From Candidatus Brocadia pituitae (GTDB lineage Bacteria; Planctomycetota; Brocadiia; Brocadiales; Brocadiaceae), in assembly GCA_017347445.1 (NCBI GenBank), contig AP021856.1, positions 2,736,613 to 2,800,612 of the forward strand: a stretch of 64,000 bases of DNA. The letters run 5' to 3'. Position 1 is the first letter of the stretch, and each line of letters starts with the position of its first letter. This document shows positions 33,774-42,936 of the stretch, one piece after another. The notes below the pieces were generated by a model that saw only the letters and a list, made by a program, of their open reading frames with translations, did not search any database and was not told the DNA's origin. The position numbers and the translations under genes were made by a program.

Positions 33774-36272
33774 TCACACTTCAATCAAGCTCACCCTTTT
33801 TGCTGCGATACCAATCTTTTCTATGAAGGTGTTAAAGCGAAACGGCTTCGTAATCACAGGCACTTTACTCTTATCAACAAACGTCCTATATTCGGACGAA
33901 AGGGTGTCTCCTGTCATCAAAATTACCTTTCCCCTGATAACAGGTGAATAACTTACCATCCACTCATAGAATTGAATTCCAGACATTTCTCCAGGCATTT
34001 TAAAGTCCATAACAACGATATCAAACTGATCTTCTTGGATGGCCTGCATCGCATCTTTAATATTGTTTGCGGACGTTACGTGGCAACCTTTTGCAGTCAA
34101 CAATTCATTACAAGATTCTGCAATTCCCACCTCATCTTCTACGAGCAATAAACGTAAACCACTCAAATCATAGTCCTTTTTGATAGGGAATTTGACTTCT
34201 TTGCCAGTTTGCACTTTGATCGGGAGAGCGACAGTAAAAATAGCACCTTTCTGACTGTTCTTTCCAACAATCCCCCCCCCATGTTCCTTTATAATGCCAT
34301 AGCTTACCGCCAAACCTAACCCCGTTCCCTTCCCAACCTCTTTCGTTGTGTAAAAAGGGGTAAACAACTTTTCCGGCTCAAGGATACCAGGCCCAGTATC
34401 CTCAAATTCAATTACAATTTTATCCCCTTTTTGGTGAGTACGAATGGTCAAAATGCCCTTTCCATATGCAACCTTCATTGCATCATAAGCGTTATTAATA
34501 AGATTGATAAAGACTTGCATGAGTTGAACGCGATCAGCCATTGTCTTTGGCAAAGCCTGAGAAAGAAATTGTTCTACCTCGATATTATTGACTCTGAGAT
34601 CATTAATTTTTAGTTCAAGAGCATCTTTCAGAACGTCATTGATACAAACGTATTGTCCCTTTCGAACGTCTTTCCGTTTCGTTGCAAAAGTGAGCAGATT
34701 TTCTACAATCCGGGTACAGCGTTGGGAAGCATCGATAATATGTCGTAATCGGTTTGTTGCATTTTTTGATAGATTATCACATATCAACATAAGTTCACTA
34801 AAATTCAAAATAATAGATAATGGATTATTCAGTTCATGGGCAACCCCAGAAATCATAGTTCCCACGCTGCTCATCTTTTCAGCCTGAATAAGTTGTTCTT
34901 TTAGCATCTTTTGCTCAGTAATATCGTAACCAAATAAATTTATATTCAAAATAGCATTCCATTCATCTCTCAGATACGTTACAATCCATAAGATTTCCCG
35001 AATCTGATAATCGCGTGAAGCAAATGGTATTTCAATCTGTTCCCCTTTCTTTCCGCTCAAGAGCATCTGGATGTCATCAAATAGCTCTTCTACTTTATCT
35101 TGCGGAATAAAAACATCAACCACAGGTTTACCAAACACTTCGGACAGCGTAAAACCAAATCTCTTTTCTATTGCACGATTTACAAACACAATCTCACCTT
35201 TCGAAGTAATCGTGACGACATAAACATTGGTGTTTTGTATCAGTGCATCAAGAAATTTTCTTTGATTATACATTTCCTTTTCTGTTTCAGTTAACTTCTG
35301 TGATTTCTCTTTTAATAAACCCTTCAAACGCTCCTGATATTCAAATATTCTTTTTTCCAATACCCTTCTTTCAGTTACATCACGAACAAATGCCATTACT
35401 ATATAGTCATTTAAAATCATATCATACTGTATGGAACACATGATTTCTGCATCTATCCGTTTACCTCCCTTCATCAACAATGTCACAACCAAATTGTTAT
35501 CTATCCTTGAGTTAACGGAGGAATCATATTGTTTCTTAATAACAGGCCCATTTTCATCAGCAACCAGATCAAACAGATACAAGGAGGTCATTTCGTTTGC
35601 TCTATATCCAAAGGCCTCTAATCCCAATTTGTTTATGTGAAGAAACCTTCCTTGACTATTCAGTTTAAAAATTATCTCAGGCGCATTCTCAACCATGTCC
35701 TTGTATTTCTCCTCTGAGGCAGTAAGACTATCTAACAGCATAACATTCATTAAGGTAACAGTAATTTGTGCTGAAACCTGATCGATAAGGCTACTATGGG
35801 TTTCTATAAAATGAGTGCAATTTTTACTGAGAATATTTATACATCCAATTAACGCATTGTTAATAAATAGCGGATATACCATGAATGAGGTAATACTATT
35901 ACTCAGCAGAAGCTTATCGATATCATTTCCACTTTTATCCAATCCATTCCTCATGATGATTTTGTTTGACTTTGTCACTTCATTATAGAGAATCTTTTCC
36001 AAGATTGTTTTCAGTTCAGTACCTCTGTAAAAGTTTTTGGTGTTTTGTTCCAAATTCAACAAATACGTATAGTATTCACCTGAAGGTTGCGTCTTTAATA
36101 TTACACTAAAATAATCAAAGTTTATGATCTTTTTCAGTTCAAGGCATAAGGCGTTACAAAAATCTCTGTAATTCAAACGAGAAAGCACTAAACGGTTTAT
36201 ATTGAGGATAGTTTCCCGTTCCAACTCCAATCTTTTTATCATACAATCTTTATCAATTTTTTGCGGCACCAT
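33774..36272 (-). CDS. Hybrid histidine kinase (GAF-PAS-PAS-HisKA-HATPase-REC)
   Basis: From ATG 36272 (AAGG 8 bases upstream; an in-frame GTG lies at 36281) the protein has 832 residues without membrane segments: GAF-like domain about 45-180, two PAS domains about 185-300 and 340-460, HisKA with the phospho-acceptor His in G-V-A-H-E-L-N-N-P-L, HATPase_c (INNAYDAM, DTGPGI, GTGLGLAVSYGI) and a C-terminal receiver with Asp in V-M-D-F-K-M-P. The build suggests sensing of a soluble signal and a phosphorelay. It stands alone, with no response-regulator or phosphotransfer gene beside it, so its target is unknown. Confidence 0.9.
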   Translation of the reverse strand: MVPQKIDKDCMIKRLELERETILNINRLVLSRLNYRDFCNALCLELKKIINFDYFSVILKTQPSGEYYTYLLNLEQNTKNFYRGTELKTILEKILYNEVTKSNKIIMRNGLDKSGNDIDKLLLSNSITSFMVYPLFINNALIGCINILSKNCTHFIETHSSLIDQVSAQITVTLMNVMLLDSLTASEEKYKDMVENAPEIIFKLNSQGRFLHINKLGLEAFGYRANEMTSLYLFDLVADENGPVIKKQYDSSVNSRIDNNLVVTLLMKGGKRIDAEIMCSIQYDMILNDYIVMAFVRDVTERRVLEKRIFEYQERLKGLLKEKSQKLTETEKEMYNQRKFLDALIQNTNVYVVTITSKGEIVFVNRAIEKRFGFTLSEVFGKPVVDVFIPQDKVEELFDDIQMLLSGKKGEQIEIPFASRDYQIREILWIVTYLRDEWNAILNINLFGYDITEQKMLKEQLIQAEKMSSVGTMISGVAHELNNPLSIILNFSELMLICDNLSKNATNRLRHIIDASQRCTRIVENLLTFATKRKDVRKGQYVCINDVLKDALELKINDLRVNNIEVEQFLSQALPKTMADRVQLMQVFINLINNAYDAMKVAYGKGILTIRTHQKGDKIVIEFEDTGPGILEPEKLFTPFYTTKEVGKGTGLGLAVSYGIIKEHGGGIVGKNSQKGAIFTVALPIKVQTGKEVKFPIKKDYDLSGLRLLLVEDEVGIAESCNELLTAKGCHVTSANNIKDAMQAIQEDQFDIVVMDFKMPGEMSGIQFYEWMVSYSPVIRGKVILMTGDTLSSEYRTFVDKSKVPVITKPFRFNTFIEKIGIAAKRVSLIEV

Positions 36273-36468
36273 ATCTACCACCTTTTTTAGCTTTTCTAAA
36301 CAGAAGGTAAGGGTTGTAGTTACCGATACGATCTCTACTAATTTTTATACATCTACTTAATTTTATTTTCAATCAAAATATATTATCCCTTATCTTTCCA
36401 GTACAACAAACTCAATTCGGCAAGACTGAGGCATTCTAACCGTATCTATTACACCAAATTAAAATACC

Positions 36469-37101
36469 TTATACAATAATTTCACGAATTTTTATAGCCT
36501 TCTTTTTTCCTATCCCTTCCACACGAATAAGTTCCTCCTCATTGGCAGCAAAGACTTTCTCAACACTCCCAAAATGTTCTAACATCCTTTTTGCCATCTT
36601 TGGTCCAATACCTGGCAATCCCTGGAGTAAATACAATTTTCTAGTTTGGAGGCGTTTGGGTTTTCTTCCCATTCTTTTTAATACATCATGGTTGTATTTT
36701 GCATTGTGAATTCCTGCCATAATTAATATCTCAGCCGTCCCACAAGGTGTTTTAGAAAAAATCAATGGTATTTGCCAGGAAACAGACAATGAAACGATTG
36801 CCCCTTTTATGGCTTGATGGTTAATTTTATAACCAGTACAAAACAAATCTACTCCCTCTATTACCATAAACGGAGTTTCTGTATGCCTTTTTAAAAGCGC
36901 TGCCTGAGAAAACAGCCGTCCATCAATAATGGACACAACAAAGTCTTTGGTTGTCTTTCGTTCAACAACAATATGATTATTAATGCGATAATCACCTATG
37001 GGTAAATGTGTCTCTTCAACAACAAGACCCTCTGCGTTGCCAAGTACCTCCAGAATCCCAACATCTTTTTCGCGGTAATCAACTTCTATGAAGATTTCCA
37101 T
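36469..37101 (-). CDS. XPF/ERCC4-type nuclease with tandem helix-hairpin-helix
   Basis: A 210-residue protein from ATG 37101 (AAGG 9 bases upstream; a TTG at 37110 is less likely). It has the ERCC4 nuclease core: V-D-Y-R-E at 7-11, G36-D37-Y38, V-V-E47-R-K49-T-T-K-D53 and D-G-R-L-F-S-Q, then a C-terminal (HhH)2 domain (L-Q-G-L-P-G-I-G-P, VEGIGKKKAIKIREI). The layout equals archaeal XPF, which cuts branched or flapped DNA; such stand-alone proteins are uncommon in bacteria. Catalytic residues look complete. It follows the ABC transporter gene by 24 bases. Confidence 0.88.
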   Translation of the reverse strand: MEIFIEVDYREKDVGILEVLGNAEGLVVEETHLPIGDYRINNHIVVERKTTKDFVVSIIDGRLFSQAALLKRHTETPFMVIEGVDLFCTGYKINHQAIKGAIVSLSVSWQIPLIFSKTPCGTAEILIMAGIHNAKYNHDVLKRMGRKPKRLQTRKLYLLQGLPGIGPKMAKRMLEHFGSVEKVFAANEEELIRVEGIGKKKAIKIREIIV

Positions 37102-37125
37102 AGCAAACAACCTTAAATTCTTCAG

Positions 37126-38907
37126 TTACGCAAAATGCTTTGCAAACTTCTTATTGAATTGTTCTTCATATAACTGTCTGTAATGACCATACAAATTTTG
37201 CAACAGTTCATGATGGTTGCCGATTTCCACAATCTCCCCGTTATGAAAGACGACAATGATATTCGCTGATTGAATCGTAGAAAGACGGTGCGCAATTATT
37301 ATCGTTGTTCTGCCTTTCATTAATCGCTTCAATGCATCTTGGATCAGGTTTTCTGCCTTTGAATCCAAAGAAGAAGTCGCTTCATCCAAAATTAAAATGG
37401 GTGCATTCTTTAAAAACGCACGTGCCAGTGCAATGCGTTGCTTCTGTCCTCCAGAAAGTTTTACGCCACCCTCACCGATTTCCGTTTGATAACCCTTTGA
37501 AAGCTTACAAATGAAGTCATGCGCATTGGCCGAAATAGCAGAGTTCTGAACATCTTTCTCGGTAGCATTTTGCTTGCCAAAAAGAATGTTTTCATAAACA
37601 GTACCGGAAAACAAGATAGGCTCCTGTGGCACGGCAGCAATATGCCTTCTCAAACACTCGAGCCTGAAATCACGTATATCCAAGCCATCAATTGTAATTT
37701 CTCCTGAGGTAACATTATAAAACCTTGGAATAAGCTTTACAAAGGTAGATTTACCAGCTCCGCTTGGGCCAACCACAGCAACCGTACAACCAGCCGGAAT
37801 ATGCAAATTGATGTTCTTCAGGACAGTTTTTGAAAATTCATAAGCAAAATTCACATTAATAAACCTGATCTCACCTTTTATACATTTATAATCTTTGGCG
37901 GTGGGGCTGTCGGTAATCTCCGTAGAGGTGTTAAACACATCAAAGATCCTTTCCATGGCAGATTGGGAATTTGCCAAAAGGATATTGAGTTCGGTAAGGC
38001 GATTAAGAGGATTGTACAACATGCCAAGATATGCATAAAATGCAGCTAATTCTCCTACCGTTAGACTGCCATGCATCACCTGCATAGCCCCATACCAGAC
38101 CACAAGAACCGGTGCAATGGAAGTTAAATAGCCAATAATAGATTGGGCTGTTGCATGATGTTGTATATGTTTTAACTGATAGAATAAATGCTCCCGGTTA
38201 TCCTGAAAAAAGTGTTTTTGTTCCGCCTTTTCCCGCGTATAAGACTGTATGACGGAAATACCACAGAGCTTTTCGTGAACATTGCCGGATATCTCTTCCA
38301 TCTTTTGCCGGGCAAGTTTGCTCGTTTGCTTGATTTGGGCTTTGAAATGTTTGTTCAGCACCACATAAAGAGGAAAAATTGAGACAGAGACCAACGCCAA
38401 TTTCCAATTCATACGAAAAAGTAAAAAGGCAATCAAAAACAGGGAACTTGCGTCCATAACTGTATTGGTAAAGGCAGCTCCAACAAAGTTTTGGGCAACC
38501 GCTATATCTCCCAGCAGACGAGATGCAATCGACCCTACCTGACATTTTTCATAGAAACTCAGTGACATCCGCTGCAGATGAGCATATAATTCATTTCTCA
38601 GGTCAAAAACAAGCCTTTGCCCTGCCTGATCTGCATAGTAGGAACGAAAGTAGGTAACAACGGCCCACACCACATAGAGCCCCGTCATAGCCACCATAGT
38701 GTAATGTAATTTCAAGGTATTATAGGAAGACGGCGACAACAAATGATCAATCACAACCTTAAATACCCATGGAAATATTAGTGGAATGTTGTATTTCAAT
38801 AGACCACAAATGGTGGCTATCATAATCAACCGACGGTAAGGCTTTACAAAGGAAAGAAATTTTTTTAATGCAGGGTTGACAAAGACTTTTGTGACGTATT
38901 TTTCCAT
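37126..38907 (-). CDS. ABC exporter, fused membrane and ATPase domains (MsbA-like)
   Basis: A 593-residue half-transporter: six membrane helices in residues 25-310, then an ATPase domain with Walker A G-P-S-G-A-G-K-S-T, the signature L-S-G-G-Q-K-Q-R and Walker B with ILILDEATSSLDS. Such proteins work as homodimers and export lipids, drugs or peptides; the substrate cannot be told. The start is ATG 38907; a TTG at 38922 is possible. It probably forms a small operon with the ERCC4 nuclease gene. Confidence 0.9.
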   Translation of the reverse strand: MEKYVTKVFVNPALKKFLSFVKPYRRLIMIATICGLLKYNIPLIFPWVFKVVIDHLLSPSSYNTLKLHYTMVAMTGLYVVWAVVTYFRSYYADQAGQRLVFDLRNELYAHLQRMSLSFYEKCQVGSIASRLLGDIAVAQNFVGAAFTNTVMDASSLFLIAFLLFRMNWKLALVSVSIFPLYVVLNKHFKAQIKQTSKLARQKMEEISGNVHEKLCGISVIQSYTREKAEQKHFFQDNREHLFYQLKHIQHHATAQSIIGYLTSIAPVLVVWYGAMQVMHGSLTVGELAAFYAYLGMLYNPLNRLTELNILLANSQSAMERIFDVFNTSTEITDSPTAKDYKCIKGEIRFINVNFAYEFSKTVLKNINLHIPAGCTVAVVGPSGAGKSTFVKLIPRFYNVTSGEITIDGLDIRDFRLECLRRHIAAVPQEPILFSGTVYENILFGKQNATEKDVQNSAISANAHDFICKLSKGYQTEIGEGGVKLSGGQKQRIALARAFLKNAPILILDEATSSLDSKAENLIQDALKRLMKGRTTIIIAHRLSTIQSANIIVVFHNGEIVEIGNHHELLQNLYGHYRQLYEEQFNKKFAKHFA

Positions 38908-39176
38908 TTTTTCCAAGAACAAACTATTCTATAAAGGCCGACCCCAACCATAACAACCTTAAATATCTGTAAACCGATGATTGCTTGTAAGCATCCGGCA
39001 TAGTATACAATTCAGCTCCCCGGTGTGCAAGTTGTACGTTTGTACATTTCCCACTCATCTCCCATGATTGTAGGATGCTTCCGTGTGACCAGACAGGGCA
39101 TTGTAGTTATCCTTTCTGACAGCAGCAGGGACTTTTGCCTTGTTTTGCACGCCTGTTACGGTTATTATTATAACTT

Positions 39177-40010
39177 ATGAAAATAGTTGCAGGAATAGAT
39201 ATCGGCTCAACTACCACAAAGGTTGCGCTCTTAAGGGGGCATTCGTTTCTTGGATCAAAAACATCCTCAACAGGAACAAATTGCAAAAAAACAGTAAAAC
39301 TCCTGCTTCATGAAATACTCGAAGATTATGATTTACAAGAAGATAAAATCCAATATACCGTTGCTACCGGCTATGGCCGCAGGATAATACCGGCCGACGA
39401 AATTATTACCGAAATTACGGCGAATGCAAAAGCAGCCGCGTGGCTCATGCGCGAGCAGACAAAGGTAAGAACCATTATTAATATTGGTGGGCAGGACTGC
39501 AAGGTTATTGCCCTTGATGATCAAGGTATCATGACAGATTTTGCTATGAACGATAAATGTGCAGCTGGAACGGGACGATTTTTAGAGGTTATGAGTCGTA
39601 TTCTTGAAGTGGAATTAGATGAACTGGGCATATTATCAGAAAGGGCGAAAAATATCCCTCATATAAATAGTTTGTGCACTGTCTTTGGCGAATCGGAAGT
39701 CATTTCGCTCCTTTCGCAGGGCAGAAATGTGGAAGATATTATTGCAGGTATTCATAAGTCGATCGCAAAGCGGGTAAGTGCAATGGTAAAAAAAATTGGT
39801 ATCAAAAAAGCGGTGTTCTTTGATGGAGGCCCTGCATTCAATACCGGATTGAAGAGCGCATTAGAACGAGAATTGGAAACGGAAATCTACGTTCCCCCTG
39901 ATCCACAGATTACGACTGCCCTTGGTGCTGCCCTTGTTGCTTCTGAGAACTATTCAAAGACTCTATCGAGACATCATTGCAAAGAAAAAATCTTATCCTG
40001 CACTAAATAA
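39177..40010 (+). CDS. BadF/BadG/HgdC-family ATPase (acyl-CoA dehydratase/reductase activator type)
   Basis: The only chromosomal gene on the plus strand outside the transposons. The 277-residue protein has the ASKHA fold motifs G-I-D-I-G-S-T-T-T-K at the start, NIGGQDCKVI near 102-111 and FFDGGPAFN near 215. Two conserved cysteines, C128 (NDKCAAGTGRFLEVM) and C167 (LCTVFGESEVISLL), match the residues that bind the shared [4Fe-4S] cluster in HgdC. Such proteins use ATP to drive electron transfer into a 2-hydroxyacyl-CoA dehydratase or benzoyl-CoA reductase, yet no partner subunits lie nearby. No clear ribosome site precedes ATG 39177. Confidence 0.88.
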   Translation: MKIVAGIDIGSTTTKVALLRGHSFLGSKTSSTGTNCKKTVKLLLHEILEDYDLQEDKIQYTVATGYGRRIIPADEIITEITANAKAAAWLMREQTKVRTIINIGGQDCKVIALDDQGIMTDFAMNDKCAAGTGRFLEVMSRILEVELDELGILSERAKNIPHINSLCTVFGESEVISLLSQGRNVEDIIAGIHKSIAKRVSAMVKKIGIKKAVFFDGGPAFNTGLKSALERELETEIYVPPDPQITTALGAALVASENYSKTLSRHHCKEKILSCTK

Positions 40011-40067
40011 GAAATACTGTTATTTTATTTTTGATAAACTCCTGCTTATCCAGCCTATACTACACCG

Positions 40068-40535
40068 TTAGCCCCGGCGTCTTTTTAAAAGCCTCTCTTC
40101 GTATTTTACGATTGTTCCTTCTTGTTCCATTGTCTCAATAGAACCTGGCCTCTTCCTGCGCACCTCCGCCATTGCCCTTTGCGCACTATAACCCTTATTT
40201 ACAAGATAACAAGCCAACATTGTCCCTGTTCTCCCAATCCCTGCATCGCAATGTACAACAGTCTTTTTTTTAGAAGATATCAGATTATTTACAAAAGTTA
40301 CGAATTCATCAATTTGTTCTTGGGTTGGAGAGGTAAGGTCAGCTACCGGAATATGTTTATACTCAAAACCAAATTCTTCTATAAAGGTTTTATACAATGG
40401 TAGTTCGGTTAATGATACTATCGCCTCAATTCCGTTGTCTTTCAGAAATTCAAGGTCTAACACCACGGATACTGGCCTTGCCATTCCCGCTATTTCACCC
40501 TCAATAATCCAACTAAAATTTTTCGGCATTTGCAT
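40068..40535 (-). CDS. Dual-specificity/tyrosine phosphatase-like protein
   Basis: A 155-residue protein when started at ATG 40535; an ATG at 40529 is equally possible and an upstream TTG at 40586 is unlikely. The signature C-x5-R motif is H95-C96-D-A-G-I-G-R102-T, with the general-acid region around D-L-T-S. It should remove phosphate from Tyr/Ser/Thr or from a small molecule. It overlaps the 3' end of maf by about 23 bases, implying co-translation. The stop converges on that of the BadF-like gene, 57 bases away. Confidence 0.85.
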   Translation of the reverse strand: MQMPKNFSWIIEGEIAGMARPVSVVLDLEFLKDNGIEAIVSLTELPLYKTFIEEFGFEYKHIPVADLTSPTQEQIDEFVTFVNNLISSKKKTVVHCDAGIGRTGTMLACYLVNKGYSAQRAMAEVRRKRPGSIETMEQEGTIVKYEERLLKRRRG

Positions 40536-41115
40536 CTTTGATAAAATTTCTGAGCATTTCCAGAACAAGTTCCAAAGGTAAACCAACTACATTTGAGTAG
40601 CTGCCATCTATCTCTTCAATAAATTTTTTTCCTTCTCCCTGAATAGCGTACGCTCCCGCTTTATCCATTGGTTCACCTGACTGGATATACGCCTCAATTT
40701 CCTCTTCCGAAATATATCTCATTGTAATACGTGTTTGTTCGTTTCGCAATAATTTCTTTTTTGAAGGCATTTCTATGATGCAAACACCGGTAAAAATACT
40801 GTGTTCAGAATTACTCAGGAGAGAAAGGATCCTTTTCGCATCACGAGCATCCTTCGGTTTACCAATAATATTTTTTTTATGAAACACCAAGGTATCCGCG
40901 CTCACAATGATAGCATTATTCACTCTTTCAGCAACATCATTTGCCTTCATGAACGCGAGGTTCTGGACTAAATCCGTCGGCAATACATTACGAGGAATAC
41001 TTTCCTGTATGTTATGCGGTATAATATCAAAGCAGTATCCTAACGTCTTCAACAAGGCGACCCGTCTTGAAGAATTTGTCGCCAAGATCATGCGCTTTTC
41101 TATAATATTTTTCAT
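40513..41115 (-). CDS. maf: Maf-family nucleoside triphosphate pyrophosphatase
   Basis: A 200-residue Maf protein: LATNSSRRVALLKTLG near the N-terminus, VSADTLVFHKKNIIGKP in the middle, and AGAYAIQGEGKKFIEEIDGSYSNVVGLP near the C-terminus, all family marks. Maf proteins hydrolyse dTTP, UTP or modified nucleotides. ATG 41115 lies only 6 bases after the T-run of the ribosomal-operon terminator; ATG 41091 (M-I-L-A-T-N) is an alternative start. Overlaps the phosphatase gene that follows. Confidence 0.92.
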   Translation of the reverse strand: MKNIIEKRMILATNSSRRVALLKTLGYCFDIIPHNIQESIPRNVLPTDLVQNLAFMKANDVAERVNNAIIVSADTLVFHKKNIIGKPKDARDAKRILSLLSNSEHSIFTGVCIIEMPSKKKLLRNEQTRITMRYISEEEIEAYIQSGEPMDKAGAYAIQGEGKKFIEEIDGSYSNVVGLPLELVLEMLRNFIKDANAEKF

Positions 41116-41120
41116 TTGAT

Positions 41121-41159
41121 AAAAAAAAACCCTTCTACTATGAATTCTAGCAGAAGGGT
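41121..41159 (-). terminator. Intrinsic terminator of the ribosomal operon after rplQ
   Basis: On the minus strand ACCCTTCTGCTA pairs with TAGTAGAAGGGT (12 bp, one G-U) around a 7-base loop, followed by nine T. It starts 40 bases after the rplQ stop and is the clearest terminator of the window. maf begins right behind it, so maf may depend on read-through or on a promoter hidden in the hairpin region. Confidence 0.93.
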
Positions 41160-41198
41160 AAACTATAAAAGAACCATCACTTTCGAAATACTTTTCAC

Positions 41199-41759
41199 CT
41201 AACCGGTAGTAATTGTCGGTTTAACTTCTTCAATAGGCTGCATTTCAGCAGAACCATCAACCAACTCAAAGATCACCCGTGACGCATTATCATTAAGGCG
41301 ACGACCAAGCAATCGCAATTTTCTGTCCCTGCCTTCCGTCCTATATTCAAGTTCTGGTATCTTGCCCACACTGTTCCCTGATAAGACTCCCAACCGAGTC
41401 CCCGACAACTTCAAAATTCTTGTATAACCGCCGTTCCGATTGGCAAATCGTTGTGCAATGCCACCAGTTTCTCGCCATAATCCTTCCCCAAACAACTTCC
41501 TGGCAACATCGGTATTTCTCAATCGTGCTAAAACCTGACGATAGCAATGTACGTAGCCGGCTTTATCAGTATCCTTCTTTAATAATCCCTTTTTTGCCAT
41601 GGTGATGAGCTTTTCAGCAAAAGACTTTGTCTCTTTCGCTTTTTCCAGCGTCGTAATAATTCTTCCGTACGTAAAAAGACTATTGGTTATATTCTGCCTT
41701 AGTGCCTTTCTGTGTGCGGCAGTTCTCGATAAATGTCTCCCCCTCATTCTGTGTCTCAT
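41199..41759 (-). CDS. rplQ: 50S ribosomal protein L17
   Basis: A 186-residue protein starting M-R-H-R-M-R-G-R-H-L-S-R-T at ATG 41759, with AAGGA 7 bases upstream (an upstream frame to 41810 overlaps rpoA and is rejected). The core L17 motifs are present, such as L-F-T-Y-G-R-I-I-T-T and NRNGGYTRILKL. It is about 60 residues longer than Escherichia coli L17 because of a C-terminal tail (from about 120) seen in some other phyla. Last gene of the operon. Confidence 0.95.
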   Translation of the reverse strand: MRHRMRGRHLSRTAAHRKALRQNITNSLFTYGRIITTLEKAKETKSFAEKLITMAKKGLLKKDTDKAGYVHCYRQVLARLRNTDVARKLFGEGLWRETGGIAQRFANRNGGYTRILKLSGTRLGVLSGNSVGKIPELEYRTEGRDRKLRLLGRRLNDNASRVIFELVDGSAEMQPIEEVKPTITTG

Positions 41760-41763
41760 GGAA

Positions 41764-42780
41764 TCATCCTTTCCCCTTTTCCATTTGTTTAATCGCCACA
41801 GGCATTCCAATCGCTAAATTTAATTGAGCCAGTTTCGTCTTAACTTCCCTAAGAGTAGTCTTACCAAAATTTTTTATTTCTAAAAGTTGCTCTTCAGTCT
41901 TTGCAACAAGATCGCCGACAGTTGCTATACCAGAAATTTCAAGACAATTTGAGGCTCTCACCGATAAATCCAACTCAGCGATAGGAATGCACATCTTTTT
42001 TTCAAGCTCTTCCTCAGATATCTCGGGAATCGATTCAATGCCCATTCTTTTTTCCACTTGCTGCAATTCTCTGCCAATATCAAAGTATTGTACAAAAGGA
42101 TTCAGATGTTTTCTCATAATTTTTGCTGCTTCAACCAGAGCCATTTCAGGAGAAACAACACTATTCGTCCATATCTCCATAATAAGCTTGTCATAATTTG
42201 TACGTCTACCAACGCGCGTTTCTTCGATAGAGAAACGGACGTTTCTCACGGGAGAAAAAATTGAATCTATAGCAATAAGCCCAAATTCTTGTTCTTCCGG
42301 TTCATTTTCCTCAGCAGTTACATATCCACGACCTTTCTTCACTTCCATCTCTACATTAAATTTTACATCCTCAGAGAGCGTAGCGATATGCAAATCCCCG
42401 TTTATTATTTCTACTCCAGCATCAGCTATAATATCTTTTGCTTTCACCGCACCCTTTTTTTTTGTCTCAATTTTTATGACTTTAGGTTGTTCGGTATCCA
42501 ATTTTATCACAAGATTCTTTATGTTCAACATGATATCAGTCACATCTTCTACAATACCAGAAATACTCGTAAATTCATGACTAATCCCATCAATTCTGAC
42601 AGATACAACTGCGCTGCCTTCCAACGAAGAAAGCATAATCCTTCTCAAACTATTACCTATTGAGTGACCAAAACCACGCTCAAAAGGAGCCGCTATAAAC
42701 TTACCATAGGTATCGGTTAAAGTCTCTCTTTCCACATCAACTCTGACAGGAAGTTCAAGACCTCTCCACCTTATTCGCAT
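41764..42780 (-). CDS. rpoA: RNA polymerase alpha subunit
   Basis: A 338-residue protein with the alpha N-terminal dimerisation domain (ERGFGHSIGNSLRRIMLSSL, the classic motif) and a C-terminal domain with a helix-hairpin-helix (LDLSVRASNCLEISGIATVGDL, KNFGKTTLREV). AGGGGG precedes ATG 42780. The 156 bases before it, up to rpsD, hold no gene. Confidence 0.98.
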   Translation of the reverse strand: MRIRWRGLELPVRVDVERETLTDTYGKFIAAPFERGFGHSIGNSLRRIMLSSLEGSAVVSVRIDGISHEFTSISGIVEDVTDIMLNIKNLVIKLDTEQPKVIKIETKKKGAVKAKDIIADAGVEIINGDLHIATLSEDVKFNVEMEVKKGRGYVTAEENEPEEQEFGLIAIDSIFSPVRNVRFSIEETRVGRRTNYDKLIMEIWTNSVVSPEMALVEAAKIMRKHLNPFVQYFDIGRELQQVEKRMGIESIPEISEEELEKKMCIPIAELDLSVRASNCLEISGIATVGDLVAKTEEQLLEIKNFGKTTLREVKTKLAQLNLAIGMPVAIKQMEKGKG

Positions 42781-42936
42781 ATTTTTCCCCCTAATTCATA
42801 TAATAAGGGATCAGAAAATAAATTAAATTATCTGGCTGTGTACACGATATATCTTAAGAAAATCAACCATTAGTGAAGCAATCATCTATCATGTGTCGGT
42901 TCATCCTATTAAAAGAAACAACCAAACCAGACAGAA

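Noticed and set aside
39139-39171. TTGCAC and TTATAA spaced by 17 bases before the BadF-like gene
   Set aside because: The start of transcription would fall in or after the start codon, so it is not a credible promoter for this gene.
38923-39176. Possible RNA gene or structured leader before the BadF-like gene
   Set aside because: Only weak, short inverted repeats are present, and no tRNA-like or known riboswitch pattern could be drawn.
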